A stretch of 64,000 nt of DNA, taken from positions 1 through 64,000 of the forward strand of contig NZ_CABPST010000010.1 of the NCBI RefSeq assembly GCF_902459805.1. Direction: 5' to 3'. Positions 36,051 through 44,593 of this stretch are shown in pieces (positions within the stretch are counted from its first letter, which is position 1; each line of letters starts with the position of its first letter). The position numbers were made by a program, and so were the translations under genes. A model generated the notes under the pieces. The model ran no database searches. It saw nothing but the letters and a program-made list of their open reading frames with translations, and was not told the origin of the DNA. Source of the DNA: Pandoraea bronchicola. GTDB taxonomy: Bacteria > Pseudomonadota > Gammaproteobacteria > Burkholderiales > Burkholderiaceae.

Positions 36051-36560
36051 TCACCCCGACTCGCCATTGGCGATCACCCGCCGCAACAGGCTCTTCAGAA
36101 AACCCACTTCTTCCACGCTGAAACCGCGCATCAGATGGTCGGCGGCACGCACGAAAATATCGGGCATCCGATCGGCCATCGCGTAGCCAGCTTCGGTCGC
36201 ACTCAGGTTCACCGTGCGGCGGTCCATCTTGCTGCGCTCGCGCACCAGCAACCCATGTGCTTCGAGGCGGTCCAGCAGGCGCGTCACCGCGCTCGCATCG
36301 ATACAGTAATCGCGCGCCAGATCGGCCGCCGTCTTGCTCTTGCCCGTGGCCACCTTATAAAGCATGGTCGCCTGCGTACTCGTCAGGCCGTACTGCGACG
36401 TTTCCTTCGTCAACTCGGCCAGGATCAACTGACGCACCCGGGCGACGAGATACCCGAGGGAATCATCGATGTCGTACGCATTGCGCGGAGGGTCACTCTG
36501 AGGCGCTTCCGGCTGTGACGTCGGCGCGGTCGCGGGGAGGGTGTCGGGCGGTTCGGCCAT
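36051..36560 (-). CDS. MarR-family regulator of the efflux operon
   Basis: This 169-residue MarR/EmrR-type dimeric repressor has a Pro/Ser-rich N-terminal extension (1-28), then helix 1 (DSLGYLVARVRQLILAEL), the winged HTH (TAADLARDYCIDASAVTRLLDRLEAHGLL) and the wing (RERSKMDRRTVNLSATEAG). Such repressors bind inverted repeats and are released by phenolic or drug ligands. It is the first gene of a leftward group marR, outer-membrane factor, emrA, emrB, the same logic as E. coli emrRAB. Its promoter is flanked by two near-identical operator sequences. Confidence 0.94.
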   Translation of the reverse strand: MAEPPDTLPATAPTSQPEAPQSDPPRNAYDIDDSLGYLVARVRQLILAELTKETSQYGLTSTQATMLYKVATGKSKTAADLARDYCIDASAVTRLLDRLEAHGLLVRERSKMDRRTVNLSATEAGYAMADRMPDIFVRAADHLMRGFSVEEVGFLKSLLRRVIANGESG

Positions 36561-36571
36561 TTTCGTGTTGC

Positions 36572-36590
36572 TGCAATAGTTGACTAGTCA
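36572..36590. promoter_or_regulatory. MarR operator-like site 1 (downstream of -10)
   Basis: TGCAATAGTTGACTAGTCA contains the perfect 10-bp palindrome TGACTAGTCA (36581-36590). It covers the predicted transcription start of marR and lies just beyond the -10. A bound dimer would block initiation. Confidence 0.7.
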
Positions 36591-36592
36591 CG

Positions 36593-36620
36593 ATTATAGC
36601 GGTCACTTAATAAATTTCAA
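36593..36620 (-). promoter_or_regulatory. promoter of marR and the efflux operon
   Basis: On the minus strand TTGAAA (36620-36615) and TATAAT (36598-36593) are 16 bases apart, in an AT-rich patch. Start is predicted near 36586. Operator-like copies flank it on both sides. Confidence 0.75.
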
Positions 36621-36625
36621 GGCCA

Positions 36626-36644
36626 TGCAATAGTTGACTAGGCA
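36626..36644. promoter_or_regulatory. MarR operator-like site 2 (upstream of -35)
   Basis: TGCAATAGTTGACTAGGCA matches site 1 at 18 of 19 positions in the same orientation, 54 bases apart, about five helical turns. It ends six bases upstream of the predicted -35. Confidence 0.7.
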
Positions 36645-36778
36645 AATATTGCGGAGAAAATTAGATCCTTTGCTCTAGATTGGTGCGCAACGGCAGGAAA
36701 GGAGGGGGTGGGGGCGAGAAGAATTTCGCGACGATGGCGCGCCAAAGCCGGCCGCCGTTGTTGCATTGCAGAAAGGCC

Positions 36779-36808
36779 ATGACGTGAGACATGCGCAAGT
36801 GGTAGAAT
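36779..36808 (+). promoter_or_regulatory. candidate typA promoter
   Basis: TAGAAT (36803-36808) is preceded by TGG, an extended -10, and ATGACG (36779-36784) lies 18 bases upstream as a weak -35. The leader to the typA ATG would be about 30 bases. Confidence 0.45.
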
Positions 36809-36845
36809 CGCGGATTCTCCAAAGGCTTTTTCGAGCATCTCTTTC

Positions 36846-38669
36846 ATGACCCGCGCTCTCCGTAATATCGCCATCATCGCGCACGTCGACCACGGCAAAA
36901 CCACGCTCGTCGACAAGTTGCTGCGCCAGTCGGGCACTTTCCGCGAAAACCAGCAAGTCGCTGAACGCGTGATGGACTCGAACGACATCGAAAAAGAGCG
37001 CGGCATCACGATCCTCGCCAAAAACTGCGCCGTCGAGTACGAAGGCACGCACATCAACATCGTCGATACCCCGGGACACGCGGACTTCGGCGGTGAAGTG
37101 GAGCGTGTGCTTTCGATGGTCGACAGCGTGTTGTTGCTCGTCGACGCCGTCGAAGGCCCGATGCCGCAAACGCGCTTCGTGACCCGCAAGGCTCTCGGCC
37201 TCGGTCTGAAGCCGATCGTCGTCGTCAACAAGATCGACCGTCCGGGCGCACGTCCGGAATGGGTGATCAACCAGACGTTCGACCTGATGGACAAGCTCGG
37301 CGCCACCGACGAGCAACTCGACTTCCCGGTTGTCTACGCCTCGGCCCTGAACGGCTTCGCCAGCCTCGACCCCAATGCGCGCGAAGGCACCATGCGCCCG
37401 CTGTTCGACGCCATTCTCGAGCATGTGCCCGTGCGTGAAGCCGATGCCGACGCGCCGCTGCAACTGCAGATCAGCTCGCTCGACTACTCGACGTTCGTTG
37501 GCCGTATTGGTATCGGCCGCATCACGCGTGGCCGCATCAAGCCGGGCCAGCAAGTGGTGATGCGCTTCGGTCCGGAAGGCGAAGTGCTCAAGCGCAAGAT
37601 CAATCAGGTGCTGACCTTCGAAGGTCTGGAGCGCGTGATGTCGCCCGAAGGCGCGCAAGCCGGCGACATCGTGCTGATCAACGGTATTGAAGACGTGGGT
37701 ATCGGCGCAACGATTTGCGACGTGGACACGCCGGAAGCCCTGCCGCTGCTGACTGTGGACGAGCCGACGCTCACCATGAACTTCTGCGTGAACACGTCGC
37801 CGCTGGCCGGCCGTGAAGGCAAGTTCGTGACGAGCCGTCAGATCCGCGATCGCCTGCACAAGGAACTGAATCACAACGTGGCGCTGCGCGTGAAAGACAC
37901 GGCGGAAGACTCCGTCTTCGAAGTGTCGGGCCGTGGCGAACTGCACCTGACGATTCTCATCGAGAACATGCGTCGCGAAGGCTATGAACTGGCCGTGTCG
38001 CGTCCGCGCGTGGTGCTCAAGGAAATCGACGGCGTGAAGCACGAGCCGTACGAAATGCTGACCATCGACCTGGAAGACGATCACCAGGGCGCAGTCATGG
38101 AAGAAATCGGCCGCCGCAAGGGCGAAATGCTCGACATGGTGTCGGACGGCCGTGGCCGCACGCGCCTCGAGTACCGCATTCCGGCTCGCGGCCTGATCGG
38201 CTTCCAGGGCGACTTCCTGTCGATGACCCGTGGCACGGGCCTGATGAGCCACATTTTCGACGCTTACGCACCGCTCAAAGACGGTAACTTGGGCGAGCGC
38301 CGCAACGGCGTGCTGATCTCGCAGGACGACGGTGCTGCCGTGGCCTACGCGCTTTGGAAGCTGCAGGATCGCGGCCGCATGTTCGTGTCGCCGGGCGACG
38401 CCCTGTACGAAGGCATGATCATCGGTATCCACAGCCGTGATAACGACCTCGTGGTCAATCCGATCAAGGGTAAGCAGCTCACGAACGTGCGTGCGTCGGG
38501 TACCGATGAAGCCGTGCGTCTGGTGCCGCCGATCGCGATGAGCCTTGAATATGCCGTCGAGTTCATCGACGACGACGAGCTGGTCGAAGTCACGCCGCAG
38601 ACGATCCGTCTGCGCAAGCGCTACCTCAAGGAACACGAGCGTAAGCGCGCATCGCGTGAAGAGAAGTAA
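36846..38669 (+). CDS. typA: translational GTPase TypA/BipA
   Basis: This 607-residue ribosome-associated GTPase of the EF-G/LepA group is involved in 50S assembly and stress growth. G1 is AHVDHGKT (12-19), then [19 protein letters not shown] and a SALNG G5. The chain continues through domains II, III and V and ends in the TypA-specific C-terminal domain ([43 protein letters not shown]). Length equals that of the E. coli protein. The Shine-Dalgarno is weak (GAGCATC). Confidence 0.98.
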   Translation: MTRALRNIAIIAHVDHGKTTLVDKLLRQSGTFRENQQVAERVMDSNDIEKERGITILAKNCAVEYEGTHINIVDTPGHADFGGEVERVLSMVDSVLLLVDAVEGPMPQTRFVTRKALGLGLKPIVVVNKIDRPGARPEWVINQTFDLMDKLGATDEQLDFPVVYASALNGFASLDPNAREGTMRPLFDAILEHVPVREADADAPLQLQISSLDYSTFVGRIGIGRITRGRIKPGQQVVMRFGPEGEVLKRKINQVLTFEGLERVMSPEGAQAGDIVLINGIEDVGIGATICDVDTPEALPLLTVDEPTLTMNFCVNTSPLAGREGKFVTSRQIRDRLHKELNHNVALRVKDTAEDSVFEVSGRGELHLTILIENMRREGYELAVSRPRVVLKEIDGVKHEPYEMLTIDLEDDHQGAVMEEIGRRKGEMLDMVSDGRGRTRLEYRIPARGLIGFQGDFLSMTRGTGLMSHIFDAYAPLKDGNLGERRNGVLISQDDGAAVAYALWKLQDRGRMFVSPGDALYEGMIIGIHSRDNDLVVNPIKGKQLTNVRASGTDEAVRLVPPIAMSLEYAVEFIDDDELVEVTPQTIRLRKRYLKEHERKRASREEK

Positions 38670-38737
38670 AGCCGGAGATGGCGTTGCGGCGTAGCGGAGG
38701 AATGTCTGCTGCGCACTGACGCGGGTCTGTTGGAAAG

Positions 38738-38765
38738 AAAGCCGGTGCCTTGCACCGGCTTTTTT
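38738..38765 (+). terminator. Rho-independent terminator of typA
   Basis: AAAGCCGGTGC (38738-38748) pairs with GCACCGGCTTT (38752-38762) around CTT, with a T run to 38765. It separates typA from the hydrolase gene that follows. Confidence 0.92.
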
Positions 38766-38884
38766 GTTTCTGTTGTGATTTCCGACATGCGGTGCACAGG
38801 TGCCTGCATGCTGTCGATAGCCCCCGAGAGGACCACGCCGTGTGCGCGTCCGTTCCGTTGACATTTCTGAAGCACTCGCCAGAC

Positions 38885-39997
38885 ATGACCGAATTTGTTC
38901 GAACCGAAATCCGCGGCCGTATCGGTTTTATTACCCTGACTCGCCCGAAGGCGCTCAATGCACTGTCGCATGACATGATTCGTGCGATGGCGGTGGCGCT
39001 TGACGCATGGCGTGACAATCCCACGGTGCTGGGTGTTGTTTTGCAGGGCGAAGGCGAGAAGGGACTGTGCGCGGGCGGCGACATTCGCTATTTCCACGAG
39101 GCCGTGAGTGCAGGGCGCACCGACATCATGGATTTCTTCACGGACGAATACACGCTCAACTACACGATCGCCACGTACCCGAAGCCCTACATCGCGCTGA
39201 TGGACGGCGTGGTGATGGGCGGTGGCATGGGGCTCTCGCAGGGCGCTGCGTTGCGTGTCGTCACCGAGGCGACGCGCATGGCGATGCCAGAGACGGCCAT
39301 CGGTCTGTTCCCTGATGTGGGCGGCGGATACTTCCTCGCGAATCTCGCGGGACATCTCGGTGAGTATCTTGGCACGACCGGTATCGTGTTCGGGGCCGTC
39401 GACGCGTGTGAGATCGGTCTGGCCGACGTCGTTGTCCCGCGCGCTTCGTTGCCGGCACTATGCGAGTTGCTGGCGAATGGCGAATGGCAAGACAGCGACG
39501 CCGTACTCAACGCTGCGCGAACGTTCGCCCGTGACAGTCTGCCGCCTGCCGGTCTGACGCCGGGCAAGCTCGCGCCGCTGCGCGATGTGATCGACAGCCA
39601 CTTCGGCCTGTCGAGCATGCCCGCCATCTTGAAGGCGCTCAAGCACGAAGCGCGCTGCGAATACTCTGGCTGGGCGGAAGAGACGGAGCATCTGCTGCGC
39701 AGCAAGCGCTCGCCGTTGATGGTTTGCGTCACGCTGGCGCAGGTGCGTCGCGCACGAAATCTGTCGTTGGCTGACGAACTGCGCGAGGAGTGGTTGATGA
39801 TGCGCAGCGTTTTCAATCTCGACGGCCGCACCGGCGCGGAGAGTGTCGAAGGCATTCGCGCACTGGTCGTCGATAAGGATCACACACCGCGTTGGCAGCA
39901 CGCCGACATCGAGTCGGTGAAACCGGCAGACGTCGCGCGGTTCTTCGACGGAGAACGCCTTGGTGCCGACAATCCGCTGCGCCAGCTCGGGCAGTAG
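38885..39997 (+). CDS. 3-hydroxyisobutyryl-CoA hydrolase (crotonase superfamily)
   Basis: This 370-residue enzyme is predicted to release 3-hydroxyisobutyrate from its CoA ester in valine breakdown. The crotonase oxyanion-hole segments are EKGLCAGGDIRYF and VVMGGGMGLSQGA, and the hydrolase-type PETAIGLFPDVGGGYFL replaces the hydratase glutamates. The long C-terminal part (LKALKHEARCEYSGWAEETE, SPLMVCVTLAQVRRAR) and the 370-residue length separate HIBCH from plain enoyl-CoA hydratases of about 260. I chose ATG 38885 because earlier in-frame codons run back into the typA terminator. Confidence 0.9.
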   Translation: MTEFVRTEIRGRIGFITLTRPKALNALSHDMIRAMAVALDAWRDNPTVLGVVLQGEGEKGLCAGGDIRYFHEAVSAGRTDIMDFFTDEYTLNYTIATYPKPYIALMDGVVMGGGMGLSQGAALRVVTEATRMAMPETAIGLFPDVGGGYFLANLAGHLGEYLGTTGIVFGAVDACEIGLADVVVPRASLPALCELLANGEWQDSDAVLNAARTFARDSLPPAGLTPGKLAPLRDVIDSHFGLSSMPAILKALKHEARCEYSGWAEETEHLLRSKRSPLMVCVTLAQVRRARNLSLADELREEWLMMRSVFNLDGRTGAESVEGIRALVVDKDHTPRWQHADIESVKPADVARFFDGERLGADNPLRQLGQ

Positions 39998-40037
39998 GTC
40001 AGCCCGTCGCGCCATGCAGCAGCGGTGAGCCGAGCGC

Positions 40038-40457
40038 TTACACCGCTGCCAGACAGAACTGCTCGCCGACCGCCTGATCGAGTTTGCGGCAGATGTCGGC
40101 GATGCTGCCGACCATCACGATGTGCGACACGTCGCGATACACGCGCACATCTTGACCTGCATTGGCTTCCTGCGAATCGCGACGTTGAAGTTCGCGTACG
40201 TTGCGCGATGCCTTGATGGCCCTTCCGGACGGGCATGCGCGACGCGTTGCCGACGCCACGGCAGCCGTGAGTGTGCGGGGCAGGGCGGTGGTGCGCGAGC
40301 GGGCGGGCACCGTGTAAGAGCGAGCGATGGCAGGGGCGGAAGCGAATGGGCCGGACAGGGCTGAGAGTCCGTACACGGCCGACAGCCGCGCTTGCGAGGA
40401 GACGCGCGCACGCGACTGACCAAAAGACGTACGCAGCAAACCAAAGAGTCGAGCCAT
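40038..40457 (-). CDS. hypothetical protein, 139 residues
   Basis: I do not recognise this protein. The first 85 residues are Arg/Ser/Ala-rich and of low complexity. The C-terminal third looks folded: LQRRDSQEANAGQDVRVYRD followed by VSHIVMVGSIADICRKLDQA and VGEQFCLAAV. The ATG at 40457 has AAGGA about nine bases upstream. It lies 168 bases downstream of lexA in the same direction, so co-transcription is possible, although I found no SOS box of its own. The lysR-like density of stop-free frames in GC-rich DNA means a chance ORF cannot be fully excluded. Confidence 0.55.
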   Translation of the reverse strand: MARLFGLLRTSFGQSRARVSSQARLSAVYGLSALSGPFASAPAIARSYTVPARSRTTALPRTLTAAVASATRRACPSGRAIKASRNVRELQRRDSQEANAGQDVRVYRDVSHIVMVGSIADICRKLDQAVGEQFCLAAV

Positions 40458-40625
40458 GATGCGATCCTTGTTCCAATGTGGGTCAGAGGGGCGTGTCTTG
40501 CTGCGTATTTCGCAAATCGCGGGCGCAGCAGGGCACGGGCGCCGGACCCAGCCCGGCGCAGTCGGAAATGCAAACCTTCAGAGCGTGGGGTGCTGCGCTA
40601 CGCGGCGCAGTCCCCGGAGTCGCGC

Positions 40626-41279
40626 TTAGAGATCGTTGTTGCGGATCAGGCCGACCGCAATCCCTTCCAGCGCAAAGTCGCCGCTACCTTCATCGACGTT
40701 GATGTTCTCGAAGTCGGGATTCTCGGCAATCAACTCGACGCCACCCGGCACCCGGTGGAAACGTTTGACGGTCACGTCGTCGCCAAGGCGCGCTACGACG
40801 ATCTGGCCTTCGCGTGCGTCGGCGGCCTTCTGCACCGCGAGCAGATCGCCATCGAGAATGCCTGCGTCGCGCATCGACATCCCGCGCACCTTCAGCAGGT
40901 AATCGGGTTGGCGCGCGAACATGTTCGGATCGCACTGGAAGTTGCGCTCGATGTGTTCCTGCGCAAGGATCGGGCTACCGGCAGCCACGCGACCGACGAG
41001 CGGCAGCGACAACTGCATCAGGCCCATATGCGGCAACGTGAACTGGTGCGCACCGCCGGCTTCGTCCAGACGCTTGAGGCGGATGCCGCGCGACTGCCCC
41101 GCGGCCAATTCGATCACTCCTTTGCGCGCCAGCGCACGCAGGTGCTCCTCTGCGGCATTGGCGGAAGAGAAGCCGAGTTCGGCGGCGATTTCAGCGCGTG
41201 TCGGCGGAAAGCCGGTGCGCTCGATCGCTTGTCGGACCAGTTCGTAGACCTGCTGTTGACGGGCGGTAAGTTTGATCAT
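40626..41279 (-). CDS. lexA: LexA repressor of the SOS response
   Basis: This 217-residue repressor is cut by itself when RecA filaments form, releasing DNA repair genes. The winged HTH (1-68) reads [24 protein letters not shown]. The cleavage site is Ala100-Gly101 (GRVAAGSPI), and the catalytic pair is Ser135 (GMSM) and Lys172 (VTVKRF), each offset by 16 from E. coli 84/85, 119 and 156. I chose ATG 41279 ([10 protein letters not shown]); 20 in-frame codons upstream would lie inside the SOS boxes. Two boxes immediately before the start indicate autorepression. Confidence 0.98.
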   Translation of the reverse strand: MIKLTARQQQVYELVRQAIERTGFPPTRAEIAAELGFSSANAAEEHLRALARKGVIELAAGQSRGIRLKRLDEAGGAHQFTLPHMGLMQLSLPLVGRVAAGSPILAQEHIERNFQCDPNMFARQPDYLLKVRGMSMRDAGILDGDLLAVQKAADAREGQIVVARLGDDVTVKRFHRVPGGVELIAENPDFENINVDEGSGDFALEGIAVGLIRNNDL

Positions 41280-41286
41280 GGCATCA

Positions 41287-41302
41287 CTGTATGGAAGCAC
41301 AG
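41287..41302. promoter_or_regulatory. LexA (SOS) box 1
   Basis: CTGTATGGAAGCACAG fits CTGT-N8-ACAG. It ends eight bases before the lexA start codon, covering the ribosome binding region or start site. Confidence 0.82.
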
Positions 41303-41306
41303 GTGG

Positions 41307-41322
41307 CTGTATTTTTGTACAG
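41307..41322. promoter_or_regulatory. LexA (SOS) box 2
   Basis: CTGTATTTTTGTACAG fits CTGT-N8-ACAG and has the AT-rich centre of strong boxes. It lies 20 bases (two turns) from box 1, so two LexA dimers could bind on one face. Confidence 0.88.
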
Positions 41323-41674
41323 TGTTTGCAAAAAGGCAAGGGAAAACTTCAAGTAGTACATGAAGTCCATGAGGCCTCACCAAGAGATGACTTGTCTCTG
41401 CGCTCGTTCGTCAGGCTTGCAATAGCGGGTCGGCCGAGGGGGGAACGTGACGCCCCGCGCCGTGAACCAGCGGCAGAGCGCGCCTTCGGGTCAGTGCTGC
41501 CCACGCCATCCTCGCGCCCATCCGCCCATCGATACGGGGCCGATTTCGTCCCTCCGCACAATTTCTCTAATCCTTATTCCGGCATAAACAAACGAAAAAA
41601 TATTATTTTTAATTATTTAGCCCCGCTCATAGACTGGCCTCCTACACACGAGAAGCAAACAAGGAGTGCAAGTC
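41323..41674 (+). promoter_or_regulatory. sbp upstream region with AT-rich tract (probable CysB target)
   Basis: This 352-base gap has no gene. The first part is ordinary GC-rich DNA. From about 41560 to 41620 it becomes strikingly AT-rich (CTTATTCCGGCATAAACAAAC and then AAAAAATATTATTTTTAATT), as in CysB-activated promoters of Burkholderiales. Exact -35/-10 boxes are ambiguous; TATTAT at 41601-41606 is one -10 candidate. Confidence 0.45.
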
Positions 41675-42706
41675 ATGAGCAAAACAGCACGGGGATGGAA
41701 AGTTAAAAAGCTGGCAGTGGCACTGGGTGGCCTGGCGCTGGCCGCCGGCATGACGATCCAGGCGCAGGCGGCGAGCCTGTCGCTGCTCAACGTGTCGTAC
41801 GACCCGACGCGTGAGCTGTACGCGGACTACAACAAGGCTTTCGAGGCCCACTACAAGCAGACCACCGGTGACACGGTGACGGTGAAGGCCTCGCACGGCG
41901 GCTCGGGCAAGCAAGCGCGTACCGTGCTCGATGGCGCCCCCGCCGACGTGGTCACGCTCGGCATCTCTGCCGACATCGACGAACTGGCACAGGCCGGTCT
42001 CGTGAGCAAGGATTGGCAGAAACGTCTGCCGGATAACGCCACGCCGTACACCTCCACCATCGTGCTGCTGGTGCGCAAGGGCAATCCCAAGGGAATCAAG
42101 GACTGGGGCGATCTCGTCAAGCCGGGCATCAGCGTCGTGACGCCGAACCCGAAGACGTCGGCGGGCGCTCGCTGGAACTATCTGGCCGCGTGGCTCTACG
42201 CGCTCAAGCAACCGGGCGGCAATGAGCAAACGGCGCAGGACTTCGTCAAGGCGCTCTACAAGAACGTGGGGGTGCTCGACTCCGGCGCTCGCGGCGCCAC
42301 CACGACCTTCGTGGAACGCGGCATCGGCGACGTGCTGATCGCCTGGGAAAACGAAGCGCTACTGTCGGTGAAGGATCTCGGCCCGGACAAGTTCGACATC
42401 GTGGTGCCGTCGTCGTCGATTCTGACGGAGCCGCCGGTGGCGGTGGTCGACAAGAACGTCGACAAGCACGGTACCCGCAAGGCGGCAGAAGCCTATCTGC
42501 AATGGCTGTATTCGCCGCAAGGTCAGGAAATTGCCGCGAAGCACTTCTATCGTCCGCGCTCGCCGGAAATCGCGAAGAAGTACGCGTCGCAGTATCCGAA
42601 GCTCAAGCTCTACACGGTTGACGCCGATCTGGGCGGATGGACGAAGACGCAGGCCAAGCACTTCGCCGATGGCGGCATCTTCGACCAGATCTACACCAAG
42701 AAGTAA
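41675..42706 (+). CDS. sbp: periplasmic sulfate-binding protein
   Basis: The 343-residue product starts with a Sec signal peptide (basic [12 protein letters not shown], hydrophobic core, cut near [10 protein letters not shown]). The mature protein has the sulfate-binding family segments [50 protein letters not shown] and [18 protein letters not shown]. It hands sulfate (or thiosulfate) to CysT/CysW. ATG 41675 has AAGGAG eight bases upstream. Confidence 0.97.
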   Translation: MSKTARGWKVKKLAVALGGLALAAGMTIQAQAASLSLLNVSYDPTRELYADYNKAFEAHYKQTTGDTVTVKASHGGSGKQARTVLDGAPADVVTLGISADIDELAQAGLVSKDWQKRLPDNATPYTSTIVLLVRKGNPKGIKDWGDLVKPGISVVTPNPKTSAGARWNYLAAWLYALKQPGGNEQTAQDFVKALYKNVGVLDSGARGATTTFVERGIGDVLIAWENEALLSVKDLGPDKFDIVVPSSSILTEPPVAVVDKNVDKHGTRKAAEAYLQWLYSPQGQEIAAKHFYRPRSPEIAKKYASQYPKLKLYTVDADLGGWTKTQAKHFADGGIFDQIYTKK

Positions 42707-42720
42707 CGTCACCACAAAAA

Positions 42721-42756
42721 GTACGAAGAGTACGAAGAGTACGAAGAGTACGAAAG
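42721..42756 (+). repeat. tandem 9-bp repeat (GTACGAAGA) x4 between sbp and cysT
   Basis: Three exact copies and one variant (GTACGAAAG) of a 9-mer fill most of the 60-base gap. The last copy runs into the cysT Shine-Dalgarno (AAAGGGA). Confidence 0.95.
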
Positions 42757-42766
42757 GGACCATCGC

Positions 42767-43630
42767 ATGAGTACTGCACTGTTTCCCCTCTGGCGCAAGC
42801 CGAGTGCCTTGCCGGGCTTTGGCCTGACGATGGGCTACACCGTCGCCTATCTGAGCCTTGTGGTGCTGGTGCCGTTGTTGATGGTCTTCATCAAGGCAAG
42901 CTCGCTCGACTGGGCGAGCTTCGTCGCCGCGGTGAGTTCGCCGCGCGTGCTGGCGTCGTATCGCCTTACGTTCGGCATCTCGCTGGCGGCCGCCATTCTC
43001 AACGCCATATTCGGTTTCATCCTGGCGTGGGTGCTGGTGCGCTACACGTTTCCAGGCAAGCGTTTCGTCGACGCGTTGATCGATCTGCCGTTTGCGTTGC
43101 CGACGTCCGTTGCGGGCATCGTGCTGGCGGCGATCTACGCGCCGAATGGCTGGGTCGGACGCTGGTTCGAACCGCTCGGCATCAAGATCGCGTTTACACC
43201 GCTGGGCATCTTCGTGGCGTTGACGTTCATCGGACTGCCGTTTGTGGTGCGCACGCTTCAGCCGGTGCTCGAAGAGTTCGAGCGCGAGCAGGAGGAAGCG
43301 GCGGCGTGCCTTGGCGCGACGCGCTGGCAGACGCTGCGGCACGTAATTCTCCCGGCCGTGCTGCCCGCGCTGCTGACCGGCTTTGCGCTGGCGTTTGCGC
43401 GCGCTGTGGGTGAGTACGGCTCGGTCATCTTCATTGCCGGCAACATTCCGATGGTCTCGGAGATCACTTCGCTGCTGATCGTGACCAAGCTCGAGCAGTT
43501 CGACTATGCAGGCGCTGCGGCACTGGCCGTGGTGATGCTGGTGATCTCGTTCGTGCTGCTGCTGCTTATCAATACCCTGCAATGGTGGCTGCAACGCCGC
43601 CATTCGGGCCGGCGCGCCAGTGGCGTGTGA
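42767..43630 (+). CDS. cysT: sulfate ABC transporter permease CysT
   Basis: This 287-residue inner-membrane permease has about six TM helices. The ABC-permease EAA loop reads EEAAACLGATRWQTLRHVILPAVLPALLTG, here residues about 178-207. DLPFALPTSVAGIVL is the family segment before it. It pairs with CysW, with CysA as ATPase. The ATG is preceded by AAAGGGA nine bases upstream, right after the tandem repeat. Confidence 0.97.
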   Translation: MSTALFPLWRKPSALPGFGLTMGYTVAYLSLVVLVPLLMVFIKASSLDWASFVAAVSSPRVLASYRLTFGISLAAAILNAIFGFILAWVLVRYTFPGKRFVDALIDLPFALPTSVAGIVLAAIYAPNGWVGRWFEPLGIKIAFTPLGIFVALTFIGLPFVVRTLQPVLEEFEREQEEAAACLGATRWQTLRHVILPAVLPALLTGFALAFARAVGEYGSVIFIAGNIPMVSEITSLLIVTKLEQFDYAGAAALAVVMLVISFVLLLLINTLQWWLQRRHSGRRASGV

Positions 43631-43660
43631 TGCCAGAAAACGATAGAGAACGTTTCGATC

Positions 43661-44566
43661 ATGTCAGATTCACTCGCACTCTCGCAGGCGTTGCCGCAAG
43701 CGACCAAGGCCCGTAAGGCCGATCCGACTGACGAGCCCGCGCTCGTCAAGGCCGTGCTCATTGGGATCGCGCTGCTCTTCTTCGCTCTGTTTCTGGTGTT
43801 GCCGCTCGCGTCGGTCTTCGTGACGGCGCTGGGCAAGGGCTTTGCCGCTTACTGGGACGGCCTCACGAACGACGACGCGCTCTCGGCGATTCGGCTGACG
43901 GTGCTGATCGCCGCTATTGCGGTGCCGCTGAATCTGGTGTTTGGTGTCGCGGCGTCGTGGGCGATTGCGCGCTTCGACTTCAAGGGCAAGAGCGTGCTGA
44001 CCACGCTCATCGACCTGCCGTTCTCCGTCTCGCCGGTGATCGCGGGTCTCACGTTCTTGCTGATCTTCGGGCGTCAGGGACCGATTTGGGACTTTCTGGA
44101 TGCGCACAACCTGAAGATTGTTTTCGCGCTGCCGGGACTGGTGCTCGCAACCGTATTCGTCACGTTCCCGTTCGTGGCGCGGGAGCTGATTCCGCTCATG
44201 CAGGCGCAGGGCAGCGAGGAAGAGGAGGCCGCTCGTGTGCTGGGCGCCAGTGGCTGGCAGGTGTTCACGCGCGTGACGCTGCCGAAAATCAAATGGGGTC
44301 TGCTGTACGGCGTGATTCTGTGTAATGCCCGCGCAATGGGTGAGTTCGGTGCCGTGTCGGTCGTCTCCGGCCACATTCGCGGCGAGACGAATACGCTGCC
44401 GCTGCACGTGGAAATTGAATACAACGACTACCACACGGTGGGGGCATTCGCGGCAGCGTCGATTCTCGCATTGCTCGCGCTCGCCACACTGGCCCTGAAG
44501 CTCTGGGCGGAACGCAAGCTGGCGCAGGACAAGGCCGCACGTCGTGAAGACGCCGTGGCGGCCTGA
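43661..44566 (+). CDS. cysW: sulfate ABC transporter permease CysW
   Basis: This 301-residue permease has a polar N-terminal extension (1-28), about six TM helices and the EAA loop EEEAARVLGASGWQVF...LPKIKWGLLYG. Family segments DLPFSVSPVIAGL and NARAMGEFGAVSVVSGHIRG are present. It is the second membrane half of the sulfate importer. It follows cysT after 30 bases and precedes cysA by 27. Confidence 0.97.
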   Translation: MSDSLALSQALPQATKARKADPTDEPALVKAVLIGIALLFFALFLVLPLASVFVTALGKGFAAYWDGLTNDDALSAIRLTVLIAAIAVPLNLVFGVAASWAIARFDFKGKSVLTTLIDLPFSVSPVIAGLTFLLIFGRQGPIWDFLDAHNLKIVFALPGLVLATVFVTFPFVARELIPLMQAQGSEEEEAARVLGASGWQVFTRVTLPKIKWGLLYGVILCNARAMGEFGAVSVVSGHIRGETNTLPLHVEIEYNDYHTVGAFAAASILALLALATLALKLWAERKLAQDKAARREDAVAA

Positions 44567-44593
44567 GCGGACATCGCATCGAGGAGCAAGACA

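Noticed and set aside
42721-42756. CRISPR-like array at the sbp-cysT gap
   Set aside because: The repeats are contiguous 9-mers with no spacers and no cas genes nearby.
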